Notes: a model not told the origin generated them from the letters alone. 64,000 nt of DNA from Megaleporinus macrocephalus (GCA_021613375.1 CM038711.1:19391694-19455693); one strand, 5' to 3'; shown: positions 12,227-23,989, numbered from the stretch's first letter. Numbers and translations: made by a program.

Positions 12227-12884
12227 TAGGGGTCACTAATAGGCGGACCTGGAAGCAGACGTTGTCGAATGCGGACCCAAACTGATAAACTATTGAGAAT
12301 TATTTAATTTTTAATGTGTTTATTTTAGGCGACGGAGCTTTTCTTGTCTTTACATTTATACAGGTTTTACGGTGCAGTGACCAATCACGTGCACATAGGG
12401 GTGTGAGGCGCGCACACTCAGACGAGGTCTGAAGCAAGAAGCAGCAGCCGGAGACTAAAGCGAGTCAGAAAGAATAAAGTAAAAACAGAAAAGTCAACAG
12501 AGAAAACTGAGTGTTTAACCAGAAACGGTTATGGAATGAACTCGCTCGTATAGATTTGGAAAATATCGCTGTGTACAACCAACATGACATTTTGTGAAGC
12601 TGGGTTAACAAGAAGACACACGTTTTATTTACTTTCTCTATAAATAGCCCTCGTTCTTACTTTTAAGGACAAAAATATTTTTTGGAGCGTTATAAATAAT
12701 TTATTTAGTTCAGCATTTAAACAGTAAATATACTGAAATATACAGAATGATATTTGTAATAAGATTGTCTTTCAGTTGCTGATGATATAAGATACTGATA
12801 TGGCAACATAACACAAGTTAGAAATGATGACCGTCCGGACCTTGGCCTAAGAAAATCTCCTCTACCTCTAATTAAATACCTCTG
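12227..12884 (+). mobile_element. Nonautonomous hAT-like element, family A
   Basis: The left end 'taggggtcactaatagg' followed by a 'cggacc'-type segment, and the right part with 'gaccgtccggacc' (12829-12841) and terminal 'acctctg', fit a fish hAT family with CAGNGGT-type ends. Flanking octamers 'gcttatat' (12219-12226) and 'acctatat' (12885-12892) agree at 6 of 8 positions, consistent with an aged 8-bp target duplication. A related copy of the left half lies at 25857. There is no transposase frame. Boundaries are probable rather than certain. Confidence 0.55.
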
Positions 12885-12892
12885 ACCTATAT

Positions 12893-14570
12893 TATAGTAA
12901 GTATTGTATTAAGTTTTAGGTGAGTAAAACTTCTAAGCAGCCTGTAGATGAGTTATGGCAATCAAAACCCCCCAAATTCTTTTTTTATTCTTTTTGGCCA
13001 CAAAATTGGTATGAAAAACAGTAGCAAACTGTTCAGCTTTAGTAGTGTGCGATGAATATTTGTCATTGTTTTACTAGGCTATATTTTTTATACATTTTTA
13101 AATGTTATCATTTTTTATTTGTAATGTCATAGGACATTCACCATGAAAAAGATAAATAAGCTTCCCAGGGATGATAGTTTATTGTCAAATAAACATTTGC
13201 TGTGGCTTTACTGTATGTGTTGACCTATGGAAAAGGTTAGTTCGATTGAGCTTAAGTTCAGTTTGTTAAAAAAGGTGCTGCTATTTGCATGGCAAAGTTC
13301 TGCTTTCAGCAGGGAAAAAGTCAGACAACAAAACCCATGGCTTAATCAAGGCAACTTCAACTGGCTGTGACCTTTGGGAGGGATCCATATCTCTTTTCCC
13401 TGGAAGAAATGGTGATGATGGCAAGCAGTAGTGTCCTTTGTGTCTAGTGAAGATATCGAGTGTTTGAAGTGTTAACACTGACACTAAGCCTCTGGGGCGA
13501 GCGGGCGAAGGCAGCGTGTCACACAATGGGATGGGACTTGGATCTTTACTTCCCCTCCAGTGACCTCTGACCCTGGCTGGTTTTCAGGGTTGCACTGGCT
13601 CCCACTCCTCTAAGGCAGTGTCCGCTTTGATCAGATCACCAATTGCTCTGCAGAAGGAGTATTACATACCCCATGCTGAACGTGTTACAGTTTGCTGCAC
13701 AAAGACTACATTTGCTGTTGGTTTCCAACAACCAGCTTTAAACCGTGAATAAACAATAAATCATTTGTACAATTGGTAAATAAAATGTACTTGGTTATCT
13801 TGCAGACTTATGCCTTAATAATGACAGTATAGACCACTCTGATGTCGTGTCATTTTGTAATTAACATGTGCAAACAGAGCTTTAAGTTTAGGCTGTATTC
13901 TCTGGTGAAAATTTGTGGATTCTTAGGGAATCAAATAAGAAACGTTCCAGCTCAGACATGTTTTGTGCCATGTACATTTTGTCCTCTGTATATCACTTAT
14001 TTAGTAGAAAATAGCATTGCTACAGTCATGCTAGAGGCAAGCTAATGTTCCACAGCAAGTGTACTACTATATTTCAGCACTATTATATAATGACACCAGC
14101 TGCTTAAATTTAGGATATACTGCCAAAAAGTCTTAACTACCACACCTGGCAAAGCTTGCTGGTTTGCGTGGGGTATTTTGCTGAGGTTGCCAGTCTTATG
14201 ATGTCAGTTCATTGCACACGATTGTGTATTTGTATGCAAAAACATTTGTATTCCGATTCTCCAGTGGTCTCCGTTGTAAAAATTTGTTTTTTTGTTTACT
14301 ACAGGGTCGATAACAAATTTTTTTTCCCCACAGAGAGAAATGGATTGGACCCAGAGATCATAATTTAGGGAGGTTCCTGACTGCAAAATGACGACACATC
14401 CTCAGAGGTACAATTTGAGTGTGGATAACAAATACTATTACTATATGTTACAAGATGATGTAGATTGTTACAAATACACTTTCTTTTTCTGGTAAGTTCT
14501 GAAGTTTCAAGAATTCTGATTTGACGGTGATATTGGAGTGTTTTTTTCGGGTTGATACTGTTGTGATCGC
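12893..14570. other. Noncoding DNA, no firm feature
   Basis: The left half is AT-rich. A more complex patch at about 13270-13660 might be regulatory, but I see no strong motif. The open frames at 13281-13526 (minus) and 14156-14386 (both strands) lack domains. Confidence 0.45.
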
Positions 14571-14579
14571 CTGCAGTAG

Positions 14580-15115
14580 CCAGGCTAGTGTTTTCCATCG
14601 AGGCCATACATGAAAGGGCTTGCCATTCGCACTCAGAACATGGCTACCGGCTGCCTTTTTCTCCCCCTCCTCTTCCTCCTCCTCCCTTCTTTTTCCCGCT
14701 TGTGTGCAGCCTGACCCCGCTCTTCCCTTTTTCAGGCTACAGTGGCCCAACACGAGGGAAGCTTTCAAAGGCATTGTCTGCTCAAATCAAGTCAGGGTTC
14801 CCTTTTAGACTGGGCTCAGAGATAATAGCGATCTGGAGTCGGGGAGGATGCTGACCCTTCCCTCCAGGCTTGATCGGATCTTGGCCCAGTCAAAGCTGCC
14901 GGGGCCACGTCTCTGGACGGCCACGTCTCTACGGGCCAGGGCTCTGTGATAGTAAGAATGAGAGAGGGCACCAGCCCGAGCTGGAGCCCTGACGTGTCAG
15001 GCTCTGTGGCCCCAGTGGTCTCCCAGAGCAAATGGAGGGGGGAGCAGAGGACAGCCAGCAGGCTTCAGCCTCGCGGTCAGACCAACACACTGAGGCATGT
15101 CATGGTGCAGATGTC
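14580..15115. promoter_or_regulatory. GC-rich candidate regulatory block or noncoding exon
   Basis: GC rises and CpGs are retained. A pyrimidine tract ending in 'ttttcag' at 14735 and a good donor 'gtaaga' beginning at 14952 bracket 216 bp, but all three plus-strand frames are interrupted, so it is not an internal coding exon. A direct 12-bp repeat 'ggccacgtctct' occurs at 14903-14914 and 14919-14930, 16 bp apart, and holds CACGT E-box-like cores. Enhancer or lncRNA exon are the two readings left. Confidence 0.35.
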
Positions 15116-15504
15116 CTCATGCTTTTAGTCGTATACTTGGGGATCAGGTCAGGCCAGTGATGGCGAATCGTTTGCTTGAGACAAAAGAATCTCTAAAAAA
15201 GGATATTCATTAGGACAAGCCCTGGCATAGTTAGAGTAATCTTCTATGAATATGTCTGTTCCCTCTTTCCCCTCTTTTGTGTTCCTCTGTGAAGAATGGT
15301 TTTAATAACTTGTAACTAAAATGCAGGATGCATTGGTTTTGGGTCTTATAACAAAAGCCTTCCTTTGTCTTATACCAACAACCAGTTAATTATGTATTAA
15401 ATGTTCACAATGAAACCTCTATATGCATTAAGTCACATGAAAACTGTACTGATGCTTGCTGGTAATGTATGTTGTCTCATTTTTAATTTTTTTTTACAAT
15501 AATC

Positions 15505-15780
15505 GACAAAAGTCAGAGACCACCCCTCATTTATTTAACTAAACATCAGTATGACCGTTAAGTTCACGCTAGCCATTCTTCAGCATCAAAAAATAAAAAA
15601 ATATAAAACAAATTAAACCAGAAACTACACAGAAGCCTCAACAACAAGATGTCATTTCCTTTTTCCGTATTTAATGTGTCCACTTTTGCCTTCTGCAGAT
15701 TTTATAGGTTCTATTCTTATTGAAAGATTTCTTTCAGTTATTCCTAAAAATCTACTGAGGGTTTTTAAAGAGAAGCTAAA
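15505..15780. mobile_element. Relic of a DNA transposon end (Tc1-like)
   Basis: The segment starts with 'acaaaagtcagagaccaccc', which resembles the terminal repeat of a Tc1-like family I recall from fish ('...caaaagtcttagaccacc...'). I could not find the matching opposite end or a transposase frame, so family and limits are tentative. Confidence 0.3.
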
Positions 15781-15943
15781 CTGTCACTAAGAAAAAAAGT
15801 ACACAGTTGGGCCTTAAATCCATTGTTGTACCTTTTGAGGGTGCTTTACAATGTTTCTTATCCAGTCTTATCTACAAATGGCCAGTGTGTCAGCAGGATT
15901 TCATTTGCGGATTAGATTGGATGTTCCTGACCTACACAGTACC

Positions 15944-16237
15944 TAGGGGTGAGGGATATGGCAAAAATTTCGTATCACAATAGTTTTTCACAGTGCATAA
16001 TACATATCACAATATTTTGACATGTGGACAAAATGCACTAAAACTGCACTGAATTTGAAATGGACTGATTATGGTTTGTGTATAGTGAAACATGTATATA
16101 CAGTATTTTCAGTACTTATTCTCTAAAACAATATCTATGATTTGCCTTGAAAGGTGTAATGTTGATGAACGTACCTATATTTATTGCAGTAACAATAAAA
16201 TAATAATCATCATATCATACAATATCACATTACTCCG
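15944..16237 (+). mobile_element. 294-bp hAT-like MITE with 8-bp target duplication
   Basis: The element begins 'taggggtgagggatatgg', typical of fish hAT MITE ends, and is flanked on both sides by the identical octamer 'acagtacc' (15936-15943 and 16238-16245). The right end 'atatcacattactccg' is only weakly complementary to the left, so terminal repeats have decayed while the target duplication survived. AT-rich interior with no coding potential. Confidence 0.6.
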
Positions 16238-16245
16238 ACAGTACC

Positions 16246-17780
16246 TCTGTTTTGAATGCTCCAGCCTTTGTTTGATACACAAATTTCTATACTTGTCTGT
16301 TTCCGCTGCTCACCTTTGGCTTTACCGCTAGACGTTATTTCAGGCCCAGAGGGTTGAGGTTTTCTCACGATGGGATTGACGGGAACAGCTGTTTTTTAGA
16401 TCTGAAGTAAGAGTGGAGCTTGATTTTTCTCCTCTTCATCAAAGATGAAAGCTTTAAGGACTGTTTATCTGATGGTAATAGTTTTGGTTGTCAACTAGGC
16501 CTTGAACTGTTGAGTGGGGTCCCATTTTCTTTTTATCTTTTTTTTTTATGTATTTTTTTGGGAACTTTTAGTGTTCCCAGTTCCACAGCCAACATGAATT
16601 CAGATTATTAATTTATATATGTTTATATTGAAAGTATTTAGTGTATTTTACTAAACATTTGTTGAAAATGCTGTTAGAAACATGTACATTACTGATATTT
16701 CATAGCATTTCAGCGCATACTGGTGTTCCATTGTATTTACCGTTATAATTACATTTTTCCGTGTGTTTGGCTGCTGATGAATCCTGCAGGGGCAGTAAAC
16801 TTCATGCTTAATGTGTTGATCATCTTAGTTTGTGACTATCTTTACTATGTTTAATGTTTTATTGTGTAAGGAGTTTATTGTCTGAAATTATATTCCCTAG
16901 CTATGTATAAGCGAAGTAGTGCACTGTAGGACATTGTTTGCTAGCATAAATTTCACAGCCAAGCACAAGCATTAGTGTGCAGCCTCATACTTCACTGGTG
17001 TGTAGATTAAGCCCATCAAAGGCTGCCATGCCAGGCTGCACTTCACTGTAAATTTAGCTGCAGGTTGGGATGGTGGGAGCTAACAGTCCTCATGTTGACA
17101 CACAGGATTATTCCCTCTGTGATTGTGACCCTGCCCCTGCTTGACTTGGACCCCTTTGCAACATGCACTTGCGCACACATGCACTCACTCTTCACACAAA
17201 TTTGTGCATTCATTAGGCTTCCACATTCACTTAAAGCCCTGCTCCACTTTACATAAAGGCATGCAGGTTTTGCAGTCGGCCCACTGCGTGTGTAAGCTTG
17301 TGTGGAAAGGGACTGAATTTTAAATGCAACGATGCCTTGCCTTCCCATTGACCTCGCTGAAAAAGCCCAGTGATCTCATTCTCCGCTTCACTAGAATGCT
17401 GCTGATTCTCTCTGTTGCAATGTTACTCCTGCTTTAAAAGGAGCCTCAATGGAAGTTGACAATAGCATACCACTGCAGGCTACTTCTCTTTGCTTTCACC
17501 AAAATGAGAGGTTAGGAAAAATAGCTTAATTCATGGGGCTTTGAAGTTGAGAGCCATGCTGACCTCTCCGTTTTCAAAGAAATTAACTGCAAGACTGGTA
17601 CTGGATATGAGAAGTCTGTAGTAGGTTTCTTTTGATTGCAGTTCTTTATGTTTATAAGGACTTAGATTTATTGATGGTGCTTAAACGGAAAGCTTGTAGC
17701 TTTAATATGTCAGAGAACAATTGTTATAGCTGCCATGTTGTGAAAATCAGAGTTCAGTCAGTCAGTGCTTTTAGGAACTG
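16246..17780. other. AT-rich noncoding DNA, no firm feature
   Basis: No transposon ends or coding domains recognised. The stretch 16960-17420 is more complex and carries small overlapping frames on both strands (17043-17348) without domains. Confidence 0.45.
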
Positions 17781-18290
17781 CTCAGCCAAATAGACAGTAA
17801 GCAGTGTTCCACAGATGTATGCATAGTATCTCCAGATAATGTCCAAAGTTCTGCTGTAACCCTTGTCTGCTCAGGTCCACATCCCAGCAGGCAGTTTTAG
17901 TAAGTTGATACTGTTTGGCTCCATTGAGCGTAACCTGAGCCTGGTTAGTCTCAAGGTCTGGAGACCCAGGTCCTACGAGGGCACTGAGGAAACGGCCATG
18001 CATAAAGAACACATTATTCCACCCACTCACATGGATGAAAGGCTTAGATCAGATGGCTGTAAGCTGCTGTGTTATACCCGTGGCTAAGCGTCACACTTGG
18101 CTCTCTCAGCCTCTTCCAGTGGGGAGGATGTGAACGTCCTGATCCACTTCCACTTGCTCTTCTCTGCTGTTTGGGGACAAACAGAGTTAATAGGGTGTAT
18201 CTGAGGTACTTGACAGCAATCCTTCAGGGGAATCAGTTGGCTCTGGAAAAAGGATACCCTCAACTACATCAGTGGTGGTTTACATAATAG
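17781..18290. promoter_or_regulatory. Weak candidate cis-regulatory block
   Basis: Complex sequence with open frames on both strands (17782-18030 minus, 17863-18287 plus) but no domain, which can reflect lack of AT-rich decay rather than coding. Evidence is compositional only. Confidence 0.25.
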
Positions 18291-18389
18291 CAATCACAAA
18301 AGAAGGCATTTTACTCCAGCAGGGTACCCCCATCACAGCCCATCCTACCACACCCCACCCCCACTTCATTTCCTGTGCCACCCCAAAAG

Positions 18390-18660
18390 TCGACTTTAGC
18401 ATTAGCTCTCACATTGTCACTTAAAGACAGTCATGGGGATTGACTTTTATGAAGTGCTTTTGGGACCATGCGGTGTCACTTTAAAGTGCTCTTTTCCCCT
18501 CATCTCGGTGTGACCGAGCGCATTTATTAAAGTGACATCCGACAGTCACTTTGAGACTCCCTCTGTCAGGCATCACGGTGCTCGCAGCTAGGCAGTCAGC
18601 ATTCAGAGCGGGAGACAGGAAGGGCATCTTTGACAATGGGTAATTGTTGACCACTTATTC
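18390..18660. promoter_or_regulatory. Candidate cis-regulatory block with repeated GTCACTT motifs
   Basis: The words 'tgtcactt', 'gtcacttt', 'aaagtgac' and 'agtcactttgag' recur within about 150 bp on both strands, and a perfect 12-bp palindrome CACTTTAAAGTG lies at 18477-18488. TGACA/TGTCA cores suit TALE homeodomain proteins (MEIS/PREP/TGIF). CpGs are retained and no repeat family is seen. A clustered binding-site enhancer is inferred. Confidence 0.4.
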
Positions 18661-19540
18661 TTCTTGTCAAAGGATGTATTTAAGACGACTGTTTTGTCAG
18701 ATATGGTTTGCAGCTTATCCCTCACTGGGCTGTCTTTTCATTGTGTCTGCATTCGCTGTCTAAGTCGGTCTCACATTACCAGCAATTGTAGGAACAGATT
18801 AGAAGAGATCAAGGTTAGTCTCATGGGTTAGCAAGTGATGTGTGAGGGTATGGGACCATAAAAAAACCTTTTTGTGTAATATCAGTGTCCACGGTTGTCA
18901 AGTTGTTCAGTATTATTCAAGTAAAATATCCTGTTAAACTATCCTGAAATTGTTTAAAAAGCACTAATCCTTTCAACAGAGTTGTGTTTAATTTCTCGTA
19001 TTTCTTTGACACCTAGACATTAACTGTAATTTTATGTTTAAATGATTACAAGCACTACTGTACTGTTTGTTACAAACAAACATGTATTGTTCTTGAGCAT
19101 GCATTAACAAAGTGTTACATTAGGCTGTTTACTTTTTTAGTACAATTTTCTGATTTTTAAAAAAGCAATAATTGTAAATCATTGTTGGAATCATTAAGCC
19201 TTGAAACAGTGTGATTATTGATGCTCCCTTACCTGTTTGTCTCAGATAGTATGATATGGTTATTTTGGATTAACTGTTACAAGATATTTAACCAATGTTT
19301 TTCTCTTTTACGTGTTTTTTTATTTGCACTGTCTAGAAACTAAATCTGGCTCATAACTGAAAACTGGTATGTACTATATCTTGTAGGTCTGCACATATCA
19401 GCAAGTCAGTTTTAGTCAAGTTTAACATTTTCTCTCCCTGTAATTTGCTGCCCCAAGTAATGTAATGGTGAATTGCTAGCAGCCAACACTCAGGCATTAT
19501 CCTAAGAAACCTTGCCCCTCAGGTCAAGGGTCATAAGTCG
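18661..19540. other. AT-rich noncoding DNA, no feature seen
   Basis: No repeat family, domain or structured motif recognised. Confidence 0.5.
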
Positions 19541-19544
19541 TCCA

Positions 19545-19950
19545 GTCGTCTAGTCATGTCTCGTTCCCAGTCACTGTAATGACCTTTAGATAGAGACGCC
19601 AGTAAATGGAGCAGTTGTGATACCTCTGTACTGTCAGACACAATATGGTCCGATGGTTATCAAATATGGCCCCTTTTGGCAACCCTTGGCCTCTGACATG
19701 GCCCGTGCCTTGTGGAGGGACATGCAGCTCCATTTTTGCCCTTTGCAAAATTTTGCTGGAGGGTATGATTGTGAAACCTTCAAAGGATGAGGGCATTGTG
19801 TCATTCAGAGACATTTCAATTGGTTCTATTCTGAAAAGGTAATTAGTGCCGTGAAGATACAGGAGCAGAGGGCATAGAAAATCAGAAGCTTTGGGCATTA
19901 AAAAAATCGTCCCCAAAAGGCAGTCCAACTGTGTGTAACCTGATATTCAT
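19545..19950. promoter_or_regulatory. Candidate cis-regulatory block, open on both strands
   Basis: Complex, repeat-free sequence with a 124-codon minus-strand frame (19554-19928) and an overlapping 65-codon plus-strand frame, neither with a recognisable domain. I see no splice or start context supporting a gene. The block contrasts with AT-rich flanks, so a conserved noncoding element is the simplest reading. Confidence 0.35.
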
Positions 19951-20740
19951 GTAATTAGAATGAAAAAGTGGACCTTCTCAGGTTTCTGCTTTATGCAGTA
20001 GTATTTCTTTTCACAGCATAGTGTTTACTTACATGCATTAGTCATTTCAAGATCCTAGATCAGTGTATGAGAAAATTATAGATGCTTTTAATGCTTCATT
20101 CGAAAGCAACTGATACAAGTAATGTTCCAAAATGAGCATGTACTATTCTCAAATCATTAGTTCATCTTTTGTCACTGAGCTTGCATTAACAGCCCTCTGA
20201 TTTGCATCATATACTCTGTGCAGTTTTGACGTCCAGTTACAAGGGTTGTTTTAGCTCATTATGTGTCTGTTTAAAAAAAAAAAGCTTTTAATGTTGTTGT
20301 GTGACGATTGTTGGCATTCACAGATTACTGTCTGCATGTGTCCTATTTTTAAATGTGTATGATTTTGTGAATCCTGAAAGGCTTCATGTAACAACATAGG
20401 GAGAAATGATCTTTTGGTCAGCTCCTCAACTCAGTGGTTGTCAATTTAATGCACCTGATTGAAAGCATGATTTACCCTGGCTATGACACTGGGGTCAAGT
20501 AGTCAATATTTATAATTGTGCAGCCCACTGTGTTTCAGACATTAACACTAAGGTGCCTCTTTTTATCTGTGCAGGCAGTCTGTACAAAAGGCCAGTGAAC
20601 TGCTCTCCTTCCTGCATACGATAGGGCATGCTTTTTCAACAGATACTCTAAAAAGATTTTTGTATTTTGGTATACCTCAGAGCTGTAGCAGATCTACATT
20701 GCAGTATTACACAAATTTCTGTCTTCATAGCACAAAAAAT
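19951..20740. other. AT-rich noncoding DNA, no feature seen
   Basis: No repeat family, domain or structured motif recognised. Confidence 0.5.
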
Positions 20741-20748
20741 GAGGTATA

Positions 20749-21265
20749 TTGACCAATTTAATTGAAATAGTAGTCACAGTTAAATGCTGCTTTACAGGAT
20801 TTTACTATTGCCAGTTATACTACCTAGAACAGCGCAGTTACAATATCATCTTTTGCTGGATACCAGGACACTGTGGACTCCTGGCAACCATCCAGGTATC
20901 CAATGTACCAGATCATACCAGTGGACATCAAACCTACAATAAACTCTTGTGTCAAGGACAAATGGGAAAACGACTAAAACACACAACTTTTTTAGTCACA
21001 CAACAAATAATAATAAATAATAAATTGTACAAAGCCAGTCCCACTATTGAGGGAAAAATATGAAGACCTATCTTGAAAACCTTTGGGACCAGACAGTCTA
21101 CACAAGATGTCATATTGGACATACTAGACTAACACACATGTATCTGATAAAAGGCAAAACTGTCCCATGTTGTACAACATTCCAAACACAGATTACAATA
21201 AAACATTTAATGCTGGCATGTATCATCTATAACCAAGAAAGACAACATATCAGAAACCATAAATA
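20749..21265 (+). pseudogene. LINE ORF2 C-terminal remnant (RNase H region, I/Nimb-like)
   Basis: The frame at 20749-21063 contains 'FCWIPGHCGL', which matches the conserved W-x-PGH-x-G segment of the RNase H domain in I-clade and related LINE polyproteins. The following frame (21060-21266) contains 'CHIGHTRLTHMYLIKG', then a Cys-rich 'PCC...CTTFQTQITIKHLMLAC' stretch, matching the region after RNase H in the same proteins. The two parts are separated by a stop and the RNase H domain is internally damaged. No reverse transcriptase is present, as expected for a 5'-truncated copy. Clade assignment is from memory. Confidence 0.65.
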
Positions 21266-22060
21266 AATTCTCCTAAAATTCCTGCCATTAGCAAAACTGG
21301 AACAACACATATAAGTGAACATACATAGACAACAGACAAAACCTCTCCAAGTCAATTAACTGAAATAAGTAAATAAAGGACAGATCACAACCTTTCCTGT
21401 CATGAACATGGCTCAAAGGCAGACATGGCATTTAAAATGAAACACTAACTATTGCCAGTTAATTGTGAATGTTTAAACACGTTAGTCTTTCACTCAAGTA
21501 AAGTTTGGATGTATTTTATAAGGTTTTTTGTAAAAAAAAAATGTGAAGTCATTAAAAATTGAGCAAGCTGCCATTAGAGTCTGTGTGTTTGATGTACAAT
21601 GAAACAAGTGACAGCAACAATGTCGATGCCAGTTGTAGGTACTCAATGACACCAGTAACCAATATTTAGCCGATATATATTTACCATAAATTTATATAAA
21701 TAAAGAATTATATACATTTTTATATAACAGAATTAGCAAAATTAGTAAACTTACAATTTTGACTGTTTATTAGCTTACATAGCTCCCAATGATGTCTAAT
21801 ACTCGGTCATTTGCAAGAGAAAATAGAAAGAGTCATTGACATTGTTTAAAGGGCACACATGAGGGGCGGAGCTTTCCTTTTTAGTATAAGGGTGCTAGTG
21901 AGAGCTAGATACAGACTAAAATTTGTATAAAGCCTGCAATATAATGTTTAAATTTAAATGTCTTAAAATAATTGTATCACAGTAAAAATATTACAACACC
22001 CATTCGGGACCTGCAGTAAAAACTGCAGTAACTTTACAGGAGAGGCCAAAAACATTCTTT
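21266..22060. other. AT-rich DNA, possibly LINE 3' tail then no feature
   Basis: The first 100-200 bp probably belong to the 3' tail of the upstream LINE remnant, but I cannot place its end. The rest is AT-rich without further signal. Confidence 0.35.
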
Positions 22061-22069
22061 ACTTTTAAT

Positions 22070-22611
22070 TAGGGCTGGGTGATATTGAGAATTTGTTATT
22101 GAGACATTTCCTTATTGAAAAATCAGGTTAATCGTTGATATTTCCCCTCCCCTTTTTAAACTTGGGTATGAATTTTACTTGTTCGGTGTTACTCGTTTTA
22201 TATTTATCCATCCAGCTGGCAATTTATCTAATTTTGATTTACTCAAAAACACATTAAATAATACTAAATAATAAATATTAAATAAATAATAAATATTTAC
22301 ACAGAGACCCAGACTCCCAGACATTTGAATCTCCGCTTGCGTATCCAAATACAGGTTGCAGTCACGTTGAGGTGGACAGAGCGCGAGCCAACCTTTAATA
22401 AGCTCAGTGTCTAGTGCCAAAAAAAAATTCACGATGCACCTCGCATTTAGTCTAATAAAGTGCTTTCAACAGCTGAACAATTATTATTAGTGTGTCATGA
22501 TGTTATGCGGTGTATAGGACTTTCCAGCAGCTCCGGCTGGTAAGTATAAAAAGACACGGTGTGCCGGTTAAGCGACGAACATTTTGAAAACGTTCCACCC
22601 ATGCAACCCTA
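22070..22611 (+). mobile_element. Possible degraded hAT-like element
   Basis: The left end 'tagggctgggtgatattg' is a common fish hAT-type terminus. A candidate right end 'atgcaaccctac' near 22601-22612 is complementary to its first bases (tagggctg against tagggttg). The flanking octamers agree at only 4 of 8 positions, so the right boundary is weak. The interior holds an AT-rich patch at 22245-22300 and no transposase frame. Confidence 0.35.
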
Positions 22612-22900
22612 CTTAAACAGAAAGAGGAAGTAAAAGTGAAATAATACATACATGCTTTAAGCCTTATAAACAATATAACAAAATAAAACAATTATGTGCA
22701 TATGAATACAACAATGCACATTACATCAGTTTAAGTTACAGTTGCAATTAGAATAATTTAATCCAATTACAAATTAGGTTTATTAGCAAAATTTACAGAC
22801 TCTCAGCAGTTTGTAATAAACTAATCAAACAAGAACAATTGCAATAACTCAACTCAATACAGTAAGTGGTTTCTCACACAAAATCTTATGCTTTAATGAC
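22612..22900. other. AT-rich noncoding DNA, no feature seen
   Basis: No recognisable signal. Confidence 0.5.
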
Positions 22901-23985
22901 TACTGCAGTCTCAAAATTATTTAACGGCCTTATTTAAGACAATACCTGATTTGTAAATGTGTGCTCTTAGGTACACCTGATGCAACTAATCAAGGGCTTC
23001 ATTGAGATAAAACACCTCAAAATACCTGGACTGGTTAGAGGTTTATTGACTGTGACGTTTGATTGCATGTTAGAAATGTGGCAAGAGATTTGTCTAAAAA
23101 GCTAAGAGATTATTGCCGTGCATAAACAAAACGTAACAAAGGCACTGAATGTTCATAGAGCTATAGATGGAAGCATATTTTGGAAGTTCAAAAGAACACT
23201 GGCTACACTACCTTAATGTAACAGAAAGAGGAACCTATCACCGCTTGTACCAGATTCTTGAATAAATTCTTTGGTGGCGGCAGGCACTGAAGTTTCAGTT
23301 GGCACAATAAGGCGCTAAACTTTAAGGGTCTCTGTGTCCAAACATACACTTCTACTGACCCAAAAGCGCAAGAAAACGGCTCCTGTATGCTCATAAGCCA
23401 CAGACGTTTTGTAATTCTGTTCTCTGAATCGATGAAACTAAGCTGGAACTTTTGGACCTATGGGTCAGCAGTATTTCTGGAGGAGGAAGAATAAAGCATA
23501 CACTAAAAAAGAACACCCTACCTACAGTGAAGTGTGGTGGTGGCTCAGTGATGCTCTGGGGCTGCTTTGCTTCCTCTGGTGCTGGAAATCTGCAGCATGT
23601 GGCAAGATGGATTCAATCAAGAATCAGAAAATCCTAAGAGAAAACATCATGCCTTCTGTGAGGAAACTGAAGCTTTGCTGTCAATGGACCTTCCACCAAG
23701 ACCTTGATTCCAAACATACCTTAAAGTTCACCAAGGCTTGGTTTCAGAAGGGATATGGTGGCAGTCGTTTGGCTTAAAATCTGTATAAAAACTTTTGGTT
23801 TACATTTTGAGAGAAAAACTTTAGCAGCATGCACACCCAAGTGTATTAGTGAACTGGAGGCCTTTGCCCATGAGGAAAGGGTTAAGATTTCTCAGGAATG
23901 CTGCCAGAAGCTGGTATCTAGCTATGCATCACATTTGCATCTGGTCATAACAGTACTAAAGGTGCCTAAACTTTGACCGCCTCCA
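22901..23985 (+). mobile_element. Degenerate Tc1-like transposon
   Basis: A TA dinucleotide at 22901-22902, the Tc1/mariner target, precedes 'ctgcagtctcaaaattattt', which resembles a Tc1 terminal repeat. A transposase relic fills the rest. The right end is not clear; similarity fades near 23985 after the transposase C-terminus. Confidence 0.65.
23050..23975 (+). pseudogene. Tc1-like transposase pseudogene
   Basis: The catalytic core can be followed through frame changes. 'DETKLEL' with the first catalytic Asp begins at 23431, then '[19 protein letters not shown]' lies in the same frame (about 23540-23595). The reading then shifts frame to '[17 protein letters not shown]' and 'WTFHQDLDSKHT', the QD...KHT motif with the second Asp, and shifts back to 'ISELEAFAHEE', the C-terminal helix region. 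The segment that should carry the third acidic residue (PDLNPIE-like) is not recognisable. Multiple frameshifts make it a dead copy of a cut-and-paste DDE transposase. Confidence 0.85.
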
Positions 23986-23989
23986 GCGA

